A stretch of DNA of 64,000 nt from Streptomyces sp. VRA16 Mangrove soil (GCF_017377775.1 NZ_JAFVLN010000005.1:248001-312000); one strand, 5' to 3'; counted from the stretch's first letter, positions 41,252-50,616 are shown. Made by a program: numbers and translations. The notes: generated from the letters alone by a model not told the origin.

Positions 41252-42244
41252 CTAATCTCCTTGGATCGGTGGTTCCAGCGTCTTCTCCCCGGCCGCCAGG
41301 TGTTCCAGGACCTCTCCGAGTTCCTCGCAGGCCTGCTGCACCGCGCGGCGGGTGGCGCGCTGTTCCGTGACCAGGGAGGACAGCAGCAAAGCCGTCAGTG
41401 CCGCGGCTCCGTTGAACGCCTGCAGTTTGACCATGACCTCGACGTCGGTCAGGTTTCTGAATGCACCGCGCTGCATGTTCGCCGCGAAGGTGGTCAGCAC
41501 GGACGCCGACAGGGCGCACAGCATGCTTCCGGCCAGCTGGAAGCGGAGTGCCGCCCAGATCAGCAGGGGGAAGACGAGGAAGAGCATGCTCGCGTCGCTG
41601 AGCACGGCCACCGGTATGAGGGCGAGCGCCGCGAGGCCCAGGCACAGGGCTTCTTTCCAGCGTCTGAACGAGAACCGGCCGGTGACGCCCAGGAAGAGGA
41701 CGAGCAGCAGCGGGGTGACGAGCAGGACGCCCATGGCGTCGCCGACCCACCAGGCAAGCCACACGGACCAGAACTCACCCGTGTCGAGGTCGCCGCTCCA
41801 CAGTTGCGGTGCGACACCGAGGGTGGCGCTGATCAGCATGGCGCCGAATCCGCCGATGAAGACCAGGCCGAGCCCGTCGCGCAGGCGTGAGATGTCGAGC
41901 CGGAAACCCACCCGGCGCAGCAGCAGACAGGCGCACAGCGGTGCCACGGTGCTGCCCGCGACGGTGATCAGCGCGCTGGAACCAGGAGTGGTGAGCGAGG
42001 CGATCACGAGGAGCGAGCCGAGGGCGACGCCGGGCCAGACGCCCACGCCGAACAGCAGCATCGCGGCGAGGGCGACCCCGGTCGGCGGCCACATGGGGGT
42101 GACGACCACGCCCTGGACCACCAGCTGACCCAGCAGACCGAGACGGCCGGCCACGAAGTAGCAGACGGCCACGGCCAGTGCCTTCAGGGCCACTTTCATG
42201 GGCCGCCGGAAGCGTCTCCACCGAGTAACCGACACATCAGCCAT
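41252..42244 (-). CDS. MASE1-domain membrane sensor without an output domain
   Basis: A 330-residue protein with about eight membrane helices and the MASE1 pattern: QGVVVTPMWPPTGVALAAMLLFG, quoted as PMWPPTGVALAAMLLFG, then ALITVAGSTVAPLCA and WLAWWVGDAMGVLLVTPLLL. The C-terminus is a coiled coil of about 45 residues (EQRATRRAVQQACEELGEVLEHL) and no GGDEF, kinase or phosphatase domain follows. It lies 42 bases after the SpoIIE-type phosphatase gene. MASE1 is usually fused directly to such an output. Confidence 0.88.
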   Translation of the reverse strand: MADVSVTRWRRFRRPMKVALKALAVAVCYFVAGRLGLLGQLVVQGVVVTPMWPPTGVALAAMLLFGVGVWPGVALGSLLVIASLTTPGSSALITVAGSTVAPLCACLLLRRVGFRLDISRLRDGLGLVFIGGFGAMLISATLGVAPQLWSGDLDTGEFWSVWLAWWVGDAMGVLLVTPLLLVLFLGVTGRFSFRRWKEALCLGLAALALIPVAVLSDASMLFLVFPLLIWAALRFQLAGSMLCALSASVLTTFAANMQRGAFRNLTDVEVMVKLQAFNGAAALTALLLSSLVTEQRATRRAVQQACEELGEVLEHLAAGEKTLEPPIQGD

Positions 42245-42286
42245 GAGACACCGGCCGCCGCTCGTCGGCCATGCGAGCGCATCCGC

Positions 42287-43111
42287 TCAGACGGATCCGC
42301 CGTCGTGCCCGACGACGAGGACGGCGGCATCGTCCTCGTGACCGACCAGGTCCGCCAGTTTCATCACGCCGCTCGCGAGAGTGTCGACGCCCAGGCTCGC
42401 CGCGGCGGTGATCTCGGCGAGCCGCCGCACCTGCCGCAGGCCGTCGTCGAGGCTGAGCGACGGGCCCTCGACCACGCCGTCGGTCGGCAGCACGAACACG
42501 CCGCCGACGGTCAGCCGCTGGCACGCGACGGGGTAGGTGGCGCCGTGCAGCACGCCGAGCGGGGGTCCGCCGTCCTCGTCGGCGATGCCGGAGCGGCCGT
42601 CCGCCGTGGCCCACACATGGGGAATGTGCCCGGCGCGTGCGCACTCCAGGACGCGGGTGGCCGGATCGAGCCGCAAGAACGTGCAGGTGGCGAAGAGGTC
42701 GGAGTCCAGGGAGACCAGGAGGTCGTTGGTGCGGGCCAGCAGTTCTCCCGGGTCCCCGGTGACGGAGGCCAGTGCGCGCAGGGCCACCCGCACCTGCCCC
42801 ATGAACGCGGCCGCCTTGATGTTGTGTCCCTGCACGTCTCCGACGGACAGGCCGATGCGGCCGTCGGCCATGGTGAAGGCGTCGTACCAGTCACCGCCCA
42901 CGTTGAGGCCGTGGTTAGCCGGCATGTAGCCCACGGCCAGCCGGACGCCGGGCGGGCGCGGCAGATCCCGGGGCAGCATGCCGCGCTGCAGCGCCACCGC
43001 CAGCTCGACGCGGGAACGCTGCGTCTCCGCGAGTTCCCGCGCTCGGGCGGTCAGCGCGCCGAGTTCGGCCAGCAGATCCTCACCGTCCTCGGGGGACGTG
43101 CTGCGAAGCAT
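42287..43111 (-). CDS. SpoIIE/PP2C-type Ser/Thr phosphatase
   Basis: A 274-residue PP2C_SpoIIE protein. A coiled coil covers residues 10-40 (DLLAELGALTARARELAET). The catalytic domain then has MLPRDLPRPPGVRLAVGYMPA, GGDWYDAF, which gives metal-binding Asp residues, GDVQGHNIKAAAFMGQ and the final HEDDAAVLVV. Such enzymes dephosphorylate anti-sigma antagonists. It has no sensor of its own, and the next gene in the operon encodes a MASE1 membrane protein, so the pair may act together. ATG 43111 has GGGGG upstream. Confidence 0.92.
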   Translation of the reverse strand: MLRSTSPEDGEDLLAELGALTARARELAETQRSRVELAVALQRGMLPRDLPRPPGVRLAVGYMPANHGLNVGGDWYDAFTMADGRIGLSVGDVQGHNIKAAAFMGQVRVALRALASVTGDPGELLARTNDLLVSLDSDLFATCTFLRLDPATRVLECARAGHIPHVWATADGRSGIADEDGGPPLGVLHGATYPVACQRLTVGGVFVLPTDGVVEGPSLSLDDGLRQVRRLAEITAAASLGVDTLASGVMKLADLVGHEDDAAVLVVGHDGGSV

Positions 43112-43301
43112 CGATCGCCCCCGTTCCACGCGGGCTCCTCCCCCTACCCTGCCCGGAGGTGGCCGCTGCCGCATCTCGTCGGCCCTCCGGCGTTCCGACA
43201 GGAGCCCGCCGAACCGGCCTCAGAACCAGCGCACTCTCTCTTCCGGTCTTCCCCGGAGCTGGTTGGCCCCCCACCGTCCGACGACGTGCGGTGCGCCGCG
43301 G

Positions 43302-44753
43302 TCAGGCGCGGGCCGGGGCTTCCTCGGCCGAGGCGGCGTCGGCGGTCTCGGCGTCGTCGGCCTTGCGCAGCGCCGGGATCAGTGTCGCGACCGCGGCCGA
43401 GGCCAGGGCCACGCCGCAGCCGATGACCAGGCCGGTGCGGAACCCGCCCTCGGAGGCGAAGGTGTAACCGCCCATGGAGACGGTCATCTGCGACAGGACG
43501 ACACCGATGACGGCGGAGCCGATGGTGGTGCCGAGCGAGCGCATCAGCGTGTTGAAGCCGTTCGCGGCGGCCGTCTCGGCGACCGGCACCGAGCTCATGA
43601 TCAGCGCGGGCATGGAACCGTACGCGAGGGCCACACCGCTGTTGATCACGATTCCGGCGATCATGATGCCCCAGGCCGTGCCCATCAGCGGGATCGCGAC
43701 CGCGTAACCGGTGGCTATGACGAGCGCGCCGGAGATCAGCGCGAACTTCGGACCGCGGGCATTGATCAGCTTTCCGCCGAGCGGCGAGATCAGCATCATC
43801 ATGATGCCGCCGGGCGCGATCCACAGACCGGCCGCGAGCATCGACTGACCGAGGCCGTAGCCGGTTGCCTCGGGGAACTGCAGGATCTGCGGAGCGATCA
43901 GCATGAACGCATACATGCCGACGCCGATGAGGATCGAGGAGGCGTTGGTGAACAGGACGCGCGGGCGGGCCGTGGTGCGCAGGTCGACCAGCGGGTCACG
44001 GGTGCGCAGCTCGTAGAAGCCCCAGACCGCGAGGGCCACGACGGCGACCGCGAACAGGCCGAGCGTGATGCCCGAGCCCCAGCCCCAGTCGGCGCCCTTG
44101 GAGATGGCGAGGAGCAGCGAGACGAGTCCGATGGCCAGGCCGACGGCGCCGGGGGCGTCGAAGCGCTGCCCCTTGGCGGCGGCCGGCACGTCGGGCACGA
44201 TGCTGAAGATCATCACACCGATGATCAGGGCGAGCACGGCTGAGCCCCAGAACAGCACCCGCCAGTTCGCGTACTGGGCGACGGCCGCGGCGAGCGGCAG
44301 GCCGATCGCTCCGCCGATGCCCATCGAGGCGCTCACCAGGGCGATGGATCCGCTCAGCTTCTCAGTGGGCACCACGTCGCGCAGCAGGGCGATGCCCAGC
44401 GGCACCATGCCCATGCCCATGCCCTGCAGACCGCGGCCGACGATCATCGGCACGACGGACGAGGCCAGCGCGCACACCACCGAGCCGATGATCAGCGGGA
44501 CGACGCAGACCAGCATCATGCGGCGCTTGCCCATCAGGTCGCCGAGGCGCCCGGAGACCGGTACGCACACACCGGCGACGAGCAGCGTGACCGTGATCAC
44601 CCACGCGGCGTTCGACGACGACGTGTTCAGGATCTGCGGCAGTTCCGCGATGAGCGGGGTCACCAGCGTCTGCATGATCGCGGCGACGGTGCCGGCGAGC
44701 GCGAGGGTGGCGACGACTGCGCCCGCCCGACTGCTCGACTGGGGGGCATCCAT
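43302..44753 (-). CDS. MFS drug exporter, DHA2-type
   Basis: A 483-residue transporter with about 14 helices and motif A GRLGDLMGKRRM. The helix-5 region has GIGGAIGLPLAAAVA. GAGGAG is placed well before ATG 44753. A second ATG at 44786 extends the protein by 11 residues but has a poor site. It is divergent from a MarR gene. Three ATGCAT boxes with 18-bp spacing lie in the gap. Confidence 0.92.
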   Translation of the reverse strand: MDAPQSSSRAGAVVATLALAGTVAAIMQTLVTPLIAELPQILNTSSSNAAWVITVTLLVAGVCVPVSGRLGDLMGKRRMMLVCVVPLIIGSVVCALASSVVPMIVGRGLQGMGMGMVPLGIALLRDVVPTEKLSGSIALVSASMGIGGAIGLPLAAAVAQYANWRVLFWGSAVLALIIGVMIFSIVPDVPAAAKGQRFDAPGAVGLAIGLVSLLLAISKGADWGWGSGITLGLFAVAVVALAVWGFYELRTRDPLVDLRTTARPRVLFTNASSILIGVGMYAFMLIAPQILQFPEATGYGLGQSMLAAGLWIAPGGIMMMLISPLGGKLINARGPKFALISGALVIATGYAVAIPLMGTAWGIMIAGIVINSGVALAYGSMPALIMSSVPVAETAAANGFNTLMRSLGTTIGSAVIGVVLSQMTVSMGGYTFASEGGFRTGLVIGCGVALASAAVATLIPALRKADDAETADAASAEEAPARA

Positions 44754-44807
44754 AGCAGGACTCCTCAAGTTCTCTGTCTCTTCCATCTGTCCGGCCCGAA
44801 CTTCTTT

Positions 44808-44849
44808 ATGCATCATACACATCCAATGCATCGTGCATATTTCATGCAT
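44808..44849. promoter_or_regulatory. Three ATGCAT boxes at 18-bp spacing, putative MarR operators
   Basis: ATGCAT occurs at 44808-44813, 44826-44831 and 44844-44849, exactly 18 bp apart. The middle one is part of the perfect dyad ATGCATCGTGCAT (44826-44838). They lie between the divergent MFS and MarR genes. Confidence 0.75.
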
Positions 44850-44941
44850 GAGGCACATGGTTGACGCGGATCCGGCCATGGACACGGAGCGCCGGGGCTG
44901 CAGCACCCTGCGGTACGGTCGACCTGGGAGGACGCACATTC

Positions 44942-45394
44942 ATGGACAAGCCATCGCACCTGGTCGAGTTCGAGCACATGGTGCTCGGGCGGCATCAGTT
45001 CGGCAGCGACAAGCGCCGCCGGCAGCTCGACCGGCTCGAGCGCAGCACGTACATCATCCTGAGCCGGATCCAGGTGCAGGGCCCGATGTCGATCGGCCAG
45101 ATCAGCGAGGCCTTCCAGCTCGACACCTCCACCGTCAACCGGCAGACCGCCCATGCGATGCGGGCCGGGCTCCTCGAGCGGATCGCCGACCCCGAGGGCG
45201 GGATGGCCCGTAAGTTCCGGCTGACCGAGGAGGGCGAGCGGCGCCTCGACGCGGAGCGCGCACAGCACGTCACCGAGCTCGACAGGGTCTTCGAGGACTG
45301 GTCGGCCGAGGACGTCGAGCACTTCGCGCACTACCTGCAGCGGTTCAACACGAGCATCGAGCGGCTCAGCGGACAGCCCTGGCCGCGCGACTGA
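44942..45394 (+). CDS. MarR-family regulator
   Basis: A 150-residue MarR protein with IQVQGPMSIGQISEAFQLDTSTVNRQTAHAMRAGL as recognition region, quoted as SIGQISEAFQLDTSTVNRQ, and the wing RIADPEGGMARKFRLTEEG. GGGAGGAC lies before ATG 44942. It faces the MFS exporter across the ATGCAT boxes and most likely represses it. Confidence 0.93.
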   Translation: MDKPSHLVEFEHMVLGRHQFGSDKRRRQLDRLERSTYIILSRIQVQGPMSIGQISEAFQLDTSTVNRQTAHAMRAGLLERIADPEGGMARKFRLTEEGERRLDAERAQHVTELDRVFEDWSAEDVEHFAHYLQRFNTSIERLSGQPWPRD

Positions 45395-45482
45395 GGCGGC
45401 TCGCGCGTCTTCATTTCTCCGGCGGTTGCGGCTACACACGGACCTGACCACAGGGCCGCTTCCACCAGGGAGTTGACGGTGC

Positions 45483-46265
45483 ATGGCCGAGCACGACGCG
45501 GATTTCTCGGGACGCGAGGGGGTCGCGCTGGTTGCGGGCGGAACGGGCGGCATCGGCGCAGCGGTCGTCCGGACGCTGGCCCTGCGGGGCAGCACGGTGC
45601 TGTTCACGTACCGCTCCAACGGCGCCGGGGCGGTCGCCCTCACCGAGGAGCTGTCCGCGAGAGGGGCCGACGTGCATGGCGTACCCGCCGACCTCGCCGA
45701 CGAGACACAGGCCGCGGCGGCCGTACAGGCGGCGCTCGACCGTTTCGGCGCGCTGCACACCCTCGTCCACGCGGCCGGTCCGCACGTGCCGATGGTGCAT
45801 CTGAGCCGGGTGCCCCCGTCCCTGCTGCGCGAGCAGCTGCACTCCGACGCACTCGCGTTCTACCAGCTGGTGCATCCGGCGCTCGCCGCGCTGCGGGACA
45901 GCGCGGGCAGCGTGGTCGCCGTGACGACCGCCGCCACCCACCGCTATCCGGTGCGCGACGGCCTGTCGTCAGGACCCAAGGGCGCGGTGGAGGCGCTGGT
46001 GCGGGCGCTCGCCGCCGAGGAAGGTCGTTACGGGGTCCGGTTCAACTGCGTCGGGCCCGGCATGCTCACCGACGGCATCGCGGCCCGGCTCATCGCCGAC
46101 GGGGATCTGGACGAGGACGCTCTCCAGGTCACCCGCCGCAACATTCCGCTGCGCCGGTTCGGCAGCGCCCAGGACATCGCCGAGGCGGTCGCGTTCCTGG
46201 CGTCGGACCGGGCCGGATTCATCACCGGACAACATGTCGCGGTCGACGGCGGCTACACCGTCTGA
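45483..46265 (+). CDS. SDR-family protein lacking the catalytic Tyr
   Basis: A 260-residue SDR with AGGTGGIGAAVVR at about 18-30, AAGP in place of NNAG, and CVGPGMLTDGIAARL in the substrate region. At the active site the motif that should read YxxxK is SSGPK, so Tyr is replaced by Ser while Lys is kept. The Ser of the triad also falls in a Thr-rich segment (VAVTTAATHRY). The fold should be intact and the cofactor could bind, but classical catalysis is doubtful. It lies 88 bases after the MarR gene on the same strand. Confidence 0.85.
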   Translation: MAEHDADFSGREGVALVAGGTGGIGAAVVRTLALRGSTVLFTYRSNGAGAVALTEELSARGADVHGVPADLADETQAAAAVQAALDRFGALHTLVHAAGPHVPMVHLSRVPPSLLREQLHSDALAFYQLVHPALAALRDSAGSVVAVTTAATHRYPVRDGLSSGPKGAVEALVRALAAEEGRYGVRFNCVGPGMLTDGIAARLIADGDLDEDALQVTRRNIPLRRFGSAQDIAEAVAFLASDRAGFITGQHVAVDGGYTV

Positions 46266-46312
46266 TCCGCGCCGCCGCGTGCCTCCCACCCCAAGCCGCG
46301 CCTTCCCGGCCG

Positions 46313-46765
46313 TCAGGATCCGTCGGCCGCTCCCGACACGACCGTGGTCACGGGTGTCCCTGCCTCGATCGTGCGGCTGACCGTGCACAGCCGGTCGTGC
46401 GAGGTCTTCACGGCACGGGGCAGGATCGCACGGGCACGGTCGCCTGACGGACCCTCCGGGAAAGCGACGGCGAAGACGACCTCCAGGTCCGTCAGGCGGT
46501 TGCCGCTCCCGTCCTCGATCTTGTTGCCGTTCACCGTGATCGAGAAGGTCGTCGGTTCGGTGTGTCGCGTGGTGGCGACCTCGACGTCAGCGGCGGAGCA
46601 GCCGCCGATCGCGGCGAGGAGGAGCTCGACGGGGGTGAAGTCGCTGTCGCCGCCGGTGCCGAAGGTGACGGTTCCGCCGCGGGCGTTGGTGGCGGTGAAC
46701 CGGCCGGCTCCGGCCCGCTCGACGGTGACGGTGCGCAGCGAGGCGTTGCTTTCGTTGTCAGTCAT
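46313..46765 (-). CDS. OsmC/Ohr-family peroxidase-like protein
   Basis: A 150-residue OsmC-type protein. The two redox Cys are Cys56 in LLAAIGGCSAAD and Cys127 in HDRLCTVSRT. FTPVELLLAAIGGC is diagnostic. It reduces organic hydroperoxides with lipoylated proteins as donor, from family knowledge. It is divergent from the Lrp gene at 47009. Confidence 0.9.
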   Translation of the reverse strand: MTDNESNASLRTVTVERAGAGRFTATNARGGTVTFGTGGDSDFTPVELLLAAIGGCSAADVEVATTRHTEPTTFSITVNGNKIEDGSGNRLTDLEVVFAVAFPEGPSGDRARAILPRAVKTSHDRLCTVSRTIEAGTPVTTVVSGAADGS

Positions 46766-46911
46766 GACCCCGACATTAATCTCGCCGATCACGAATGCCG
46801 TGCAGGCCCCGCTCGGTCCGGAGCGACCGGACACCGGCAGTGCGCCTCACGGTGGTGACAGAAGGCGCCACGGCGTCGCGCGCTTCGTTCACGATCACCG
46901 CACGGACGCGT

Positions 46912-46937
46912 GATTCACGCGAGATGACACTTGATTC
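46912..46937. promoter_or_regulatory. Direct GATTCA repeats upstream of the Lrp gene
   Basis: GATTCA occurs at 46912-46917 and 46932-46937, 20 bp apart, the second as TTGATTCAAT. They are AT-rich boxes in a GC-rich gap before the Lrp gene and fit a helical-phased Lrp site. Confidence 0.4.
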
Positions 46938-47008
46938 AATCGCCGGGAACCGGCAGTCTGCTCGCATCAGCAATCCGGATCATGGTTCCGGTCGGCGAGA
47001 GGTGCTTC

Positions 47009-47449
47009 ATGGACGAGATCGACCGGGCCATCCTGCGGGAGCTGCAGGTGGACGGCCGGATCCCCTACGCCGATCTGGGGCCCAAGGTGGGCCTGTCGCC
47101 CTCGGCCGCACGGCTCCGGCTGCAGCGCCTGATCGACGCCAAGGCCGTACAGGTCGTGGGGGTGACCGACCCGATGACCATGGGCCGTCAGACGATGGCC
47201 CTGCTCGGTCTGCACATCGACGGTGACCCCCGCGCGGTCGCCGACGAGCTCTCGCGGCACGACGAGGTGGTGTACGCGGTCCTGACCGCCGGGACGTTCG
47301 ATCTGTTCGTCGAGGTCGTCTGCGCACGGCCCCACGACCTGCTGGACTTCGTCAACGACGTCGTGCGGGAGGTCGAGGGCGTCACGTCCGTGGAGAACTT
47401 CCCCTACTTCGGGATCCACACCCACCGCTTCCTGTGGCACGTGGACTGA
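47009..47449 (+). CDS. Lrp/AsnC-family regulator
   Basis: A 146-residue protein. The HTH starts MDEIDRAILRELQVDGRIPYADLGPKVGLS, quoted as IDRAILRELQVDGRIPYAD, and the C-terminal RAM domain holds VVYAVLTAGTFDLFVEVVCARPHDLLDF, quoted as GTFDLFVEVVCARPHDLL. It lies 62 bases before the giant aminotransferase fusion on the same strand, so it probably regulates it in response to an amino acid or amine. Confidence 0.93.
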   Translation: MDEIDRAILRELQVDGRIPYADLGPKVGLSPSAARLRLQRLIDAKAVQVVGVTDPMTMGRQTMALLGLHIDGDPRAVADELSRHDEVVYAVLTAGTFDLFVEVVCARPHDLLDFVNDVVREVEGVTSVENFPYFGIHTHRFLWHVD

Positions 47450-47511
47450 GCGCCCGCGCGCTCCGACCCGCTCCCGCCGCCCCGCACCGCGCACCTGCCG
47501 AGGACCCCGCC

Positions 47512-50466
47512 ATGCCGCACACCGAGCACCGCACGATCGACTTCTTCGCCGAGGACGCCCTCCCCGCCCCGCGGACCACACCGGCCGAGGCCGCGGACAT
47601 GGCCCGTCAGAGCCTCGGGATCGACGCGACCGCGCAGGCGCTGGGAAGCCAGCAGGACGCCAATTTCCTCTTGCAGGGAGAGGGCGGGGCCGCCCTGGCG
47701 GTCCTGAAGATAGCCAACCCGGCTTTCGGCCCCGTGGAGATCGAGGCGCAGGACACCGCTGCCGACCTCATCGCCGCGGCCCACCCCGGTCTGCGGGTCG
47801 CCACCGTCCTGCGCCACCCCGACGGCACGCCCCGCCGCACCATGGTGGACAGCGACGGCAAGCCCGCCGTCGCCCGGCTGCTGCGGCATCTGCCCGGCGG
47901 GGCGCTGTCCGGGCCGCGGCACCTGTCCCCCGGCACGGTGGCCGCGATGGGCACCGTCGTCGCCCAGGTCAGCACCGCCCTGCGCGACTTCCGCCACCCG
48001 GGCCTCGACCGGGTCCTCCAGTGGGACCTGCGGCACGCCGACCGGGTCGTCGCCGCGCTCGCCGGGCACGTCACGGAACCCGAACGCCGGGCCGCCGTCG
48101 AGGAGGCCACCGCCGAGGCGTGGGAGCGGGTCCAGAAGGTCGCCGCCGCGCTGCCTCGGCAGGCCGTGCACCTGGACCTCACCGACGACAATCTGATCCG
48201 GCGCCCCGACAGCCACGTGCCCGAGCCCGACGGGGTCATCGACTTCGGCGACCTCACCACGAGTTGGGCGGTGAGCGAGCTCGCCGTGTCGCTCTCCTCG
48301 ATGCTCCATCACGACGGCATGGAACCGCGCCACGTGCTGCCCGCCGTCCGCGCCTTCCATGCGCTGCGACCGCTGTCCCCCGCCGAGGCCGACGCACTGT
48401 GGCCGCTGCTCGTCCTGCGCGCCGCGGGCCTCGTCGTGAGCGGACGGCAGCAGGCCGCCGTGGACGCGGACAACGTCTACGCCACGTCCGCACTCGACCG
48501 CGAGTGGCGCATCTTCGAGCAGGCCGTCCGTGTGCCGCTGCCGGTGATGACCCGGCTCGTCAGGGACGCGATCGGTCTCACCGAAGCCCCTGTCACGATC
48601 GGCGCCCCGGAACTCCCCCTCCTGCGCGACCTCCCGACCGACAGCATCGCCGTACTCGATCTGTCCACCGACTCCGACGCGATGGACGACGGGGCGTGGC
48701 TCGACGCCGATACGGAGGAGGTCCGCTCGGCGGCCGCGCTTGCGGACGGCGCGTCCGCGACCGTCACCCGGTACGGGCAGCCGCGACTGAACCTGGCGCC
48801 CGCCCTGACCGCGCGCTCGGCGGCGACGGTGCCCACCGGCATCGCCGTGCGACTCGGGGCGGCGACGGTGCTCCAGGCCCCTGCCGGGGCGGAGGTCCTC
48901 TCCGCGGGCCCCGGGCTCCTGGAGCTCACCCACGGCGGGCTCGTCCTGACCGTCTCGTTCTCCGCGGCCTCGCCCCTGGTCACCGCGGGTGCGACGGTCC
49001 GGGCGGGCGACGACCTCGTCCGCCTTCCCGCCGGCTGCCGGGTCGACGTCACGCTGCGCACCTCGGACAGCCCGGCCGTTCCCGCCCTGGTGCGTCCCGA
49101 GTACGCCGCCGGCTGGCTTCCGCTCACCGCCGATCCCGCCCCGCTGCTCGGCCTGCCCGCCACCGACCGGACGGAGCGCACCGATCTGCTGGAGCGGCGC
49201 GGCGCCGTGTTCGCGACGGTGCAGGAGCACTACTACGCCGACCCGCCCCGGATCGAGCGGGGCTGGCGCCACCACCTGCTGTCCACCGACGGCCGCGCCT
49301 ACCTCGACATCGTCAACAACGTCACGCCGCTCGGCCACGCCCACCCCCGCGTCGAGCAGGCGGTCACCCGGCAGTTGAGGCGGCTGAACACCAACTCGCG
49401 GTTCCACTACGCCTCCGTGGTGGAGTTCACCGAGCGGCTCGCCGCACTGCTGCCCGACCCGCTGGACACGGTGTTCCTGGTCAACTCCGGTTCCGAGGCG
49501 GTGGATCTGGGGCTGCGCCTCGCCATCGGCACCTCGGGGCGGCCCGACGTGGTGGCCGTGCGCGAGGCGTATCACGGCTGGACCTACGCGTCGGACGCCG
49601 TCTCCACCTCGCTCCAGGACAATCCCAACGCCCTGTCCACCCGGCCGAGTTGGGTGCACACCGTGGACTCGCCGAACTCCTACCGGGGCCGGCACCGTGG
49701 CGCCGACGCGACGCGCTACGCGCCGGAGGCCGTCGCGGTGATCGACGCCATGGCCGCCGCCGGGAAGCCCGCCGGGGCGTTCATCGCCGAGACCTTCTAC
49801 GGCAACGCCGGCGGGGTGGCCCTGCCCGAGGGGTATCTCGCCGAGGTGTACGCGGCGGTCCGGCGCCACGGCGGCCTGGCCGTCGCCGACGAGGTCCAGG
49901 CCGGCTACGGGCGGCTCGGGCACTGGTTCTGGGGGTTCGAGCAGCAGCGGGTGGTCCCCGACATCGTCTGCGTCGCCAAGGCCATGGGCAACGGGCATCC
50001 GCTCGGTGCCGTCATCACCTCCCGGGCGGTCGCCGACCGCTACCGCGAGCAGGGCTACTTCTTCTCGTCCACCGGAGGCAGCCCCGTCTCCAGCGTCGTC
50101 GGCCTCACCGTCCTGGACGCCCTGCGCGACGAGGACCTCCAGGGCAACGCGGTCCGGGTCGGCGGACACCTGAAGCGGCGGCTGGAGGAGCTGGCGGACC
50201 GCCACCCCGTCGTCGGTACCGTCCACGGCTCGGGCCTCTACCTCGGCCTCGAACTCGTCCGGGACCGGGCCACGTTGGAGCCCGCCACCGAGGAGACCGC
50301 CGAGCTGTGCGAGCGGATGCTCGACCTCGGAGTCGTCGTGCAGCCCACCGGCGACCACCTCAACATCCTGAAGATCAAGCCGCCGCTGTGCCTCGACACG
50401 GCCGCCGCGGACTTCTTCGCCGACACGCTCGATCTGGCGCTGACCCAGCTCGGTCACGCCGGCTGA
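47512..50466 (+). CDS. Trimodular APH-phosphotransferase / M23-like / class III aminotransferase fusion
   Basis: A 984-residue fusion. Residues 1-330 are an aminoglycoside phosphotransferase-like kinase with HLDLTDDN (220-227) and IDFGDL (243-248). Residues about 400-545 form a beta-rich middle module with the pattern of peptidase M23/biotinyl-like domains. Residues about 575-984 are a class III PLP aminotransferase with DEVQAGYGR and the Schiff-base Lys823 in VAKAMGNGHP. Such proteins occur in several bacteria; relatives act on phosphoethanolamine or hydroxylysine-like amines after phosphorylation. The Lrp gene upstream is the likely controller. Confidence 0.9.
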   Translation: MPHTEHRTIDFFAEDALPAPRTTPAEAADMARQSLGIDATAQALGSQQDANFLLQGEGGAALAVLKIANPAFGPVEIEAQDTAADLIAAAHPGLRVATVLRHPDGTPRRTMVDSDGKPAVARLLRHLPGGALSGPRHLSPGTVAAMGTVVAQVSTALRDFRHPGLDRVLQWDLRHADRVVAALAGHVTEPERRAAVEEATAEAWERVQKVAAALPRQAVHLDLTDDNLIRRPDSHVPEPDGVIDFGDLTTSWAVSELAVSLSSMLHHDGMEPRHVLPAVRAFHALRPLSPAEADALWPLLVLRAAGLVVSGRQQAAVDADNVYATSALDREWRIFEQAVRVPLPVMTRLVRDAIGLTEAPVTIGAPELPLLRDLPTDSIAVLDLSTDSDAMDDGAWLDADTEEVRSAAALADGASATVTRYGQPRLNLAPALTARSAATVPTGIAVRLGAATVLQAPAGAEVLSAGPGLLELTHGGLVLTVSFSAASPLVTAGATVRAGDDLVRLPAGCRVDVTLRTSDSPAVPALVRPEYAAGWLPLTADPAPLLGLPATDRTERTDLLERRGAVFATVQEHYYADPPRIERGWRHHLLSTDGRAYLDIVNNVTPLGHAHPRVEQAVTRQLRRLNTNSRFHYASVVEFTERLAALLPDPLDTVFLVNSGSEAVDLGLRLAIGTSGRPDVVAVREAYHGWTYASDAVSTSLQDNPNALSTRPSWVHTVDSPNSYRGRHRGADATRYAPEAVAVIDAMAAAGKPAGAFIAETFYGNAGGVALPEGYLAEVYAAVRRHGGLAVADEVQAGYGRLGHWFWGFEQQRVVPDIVCVAKAMGNGHPLGAVITSRAVADRYREQGYFFSSTGGSPVSSVVGLTVLDALRDEDLQGNAVRVGGHLKRRLEELADRHPVVGTVHGSGLYLGLELVRDRATLEPATEETAELCERMLDLGVVVQPTGDHLNILKIKPPLCLDTAAADFFADTLDLALTQLGHAG

Positions 50467-50616
50467 CCCGTCGATGTTCCCGGACAGCCGGCCAGCGGGC
50501 CCGCCCGTCGAGCGTCGCGCGGGGCCGCCGGAAGACGGGCTCCGAACCCCACGCCCAGGGGTACAACGGGGCCGTGTACTGGACGACTTCGAGCTCCGCA
50601 GGCTCCGGCCGGGGCG

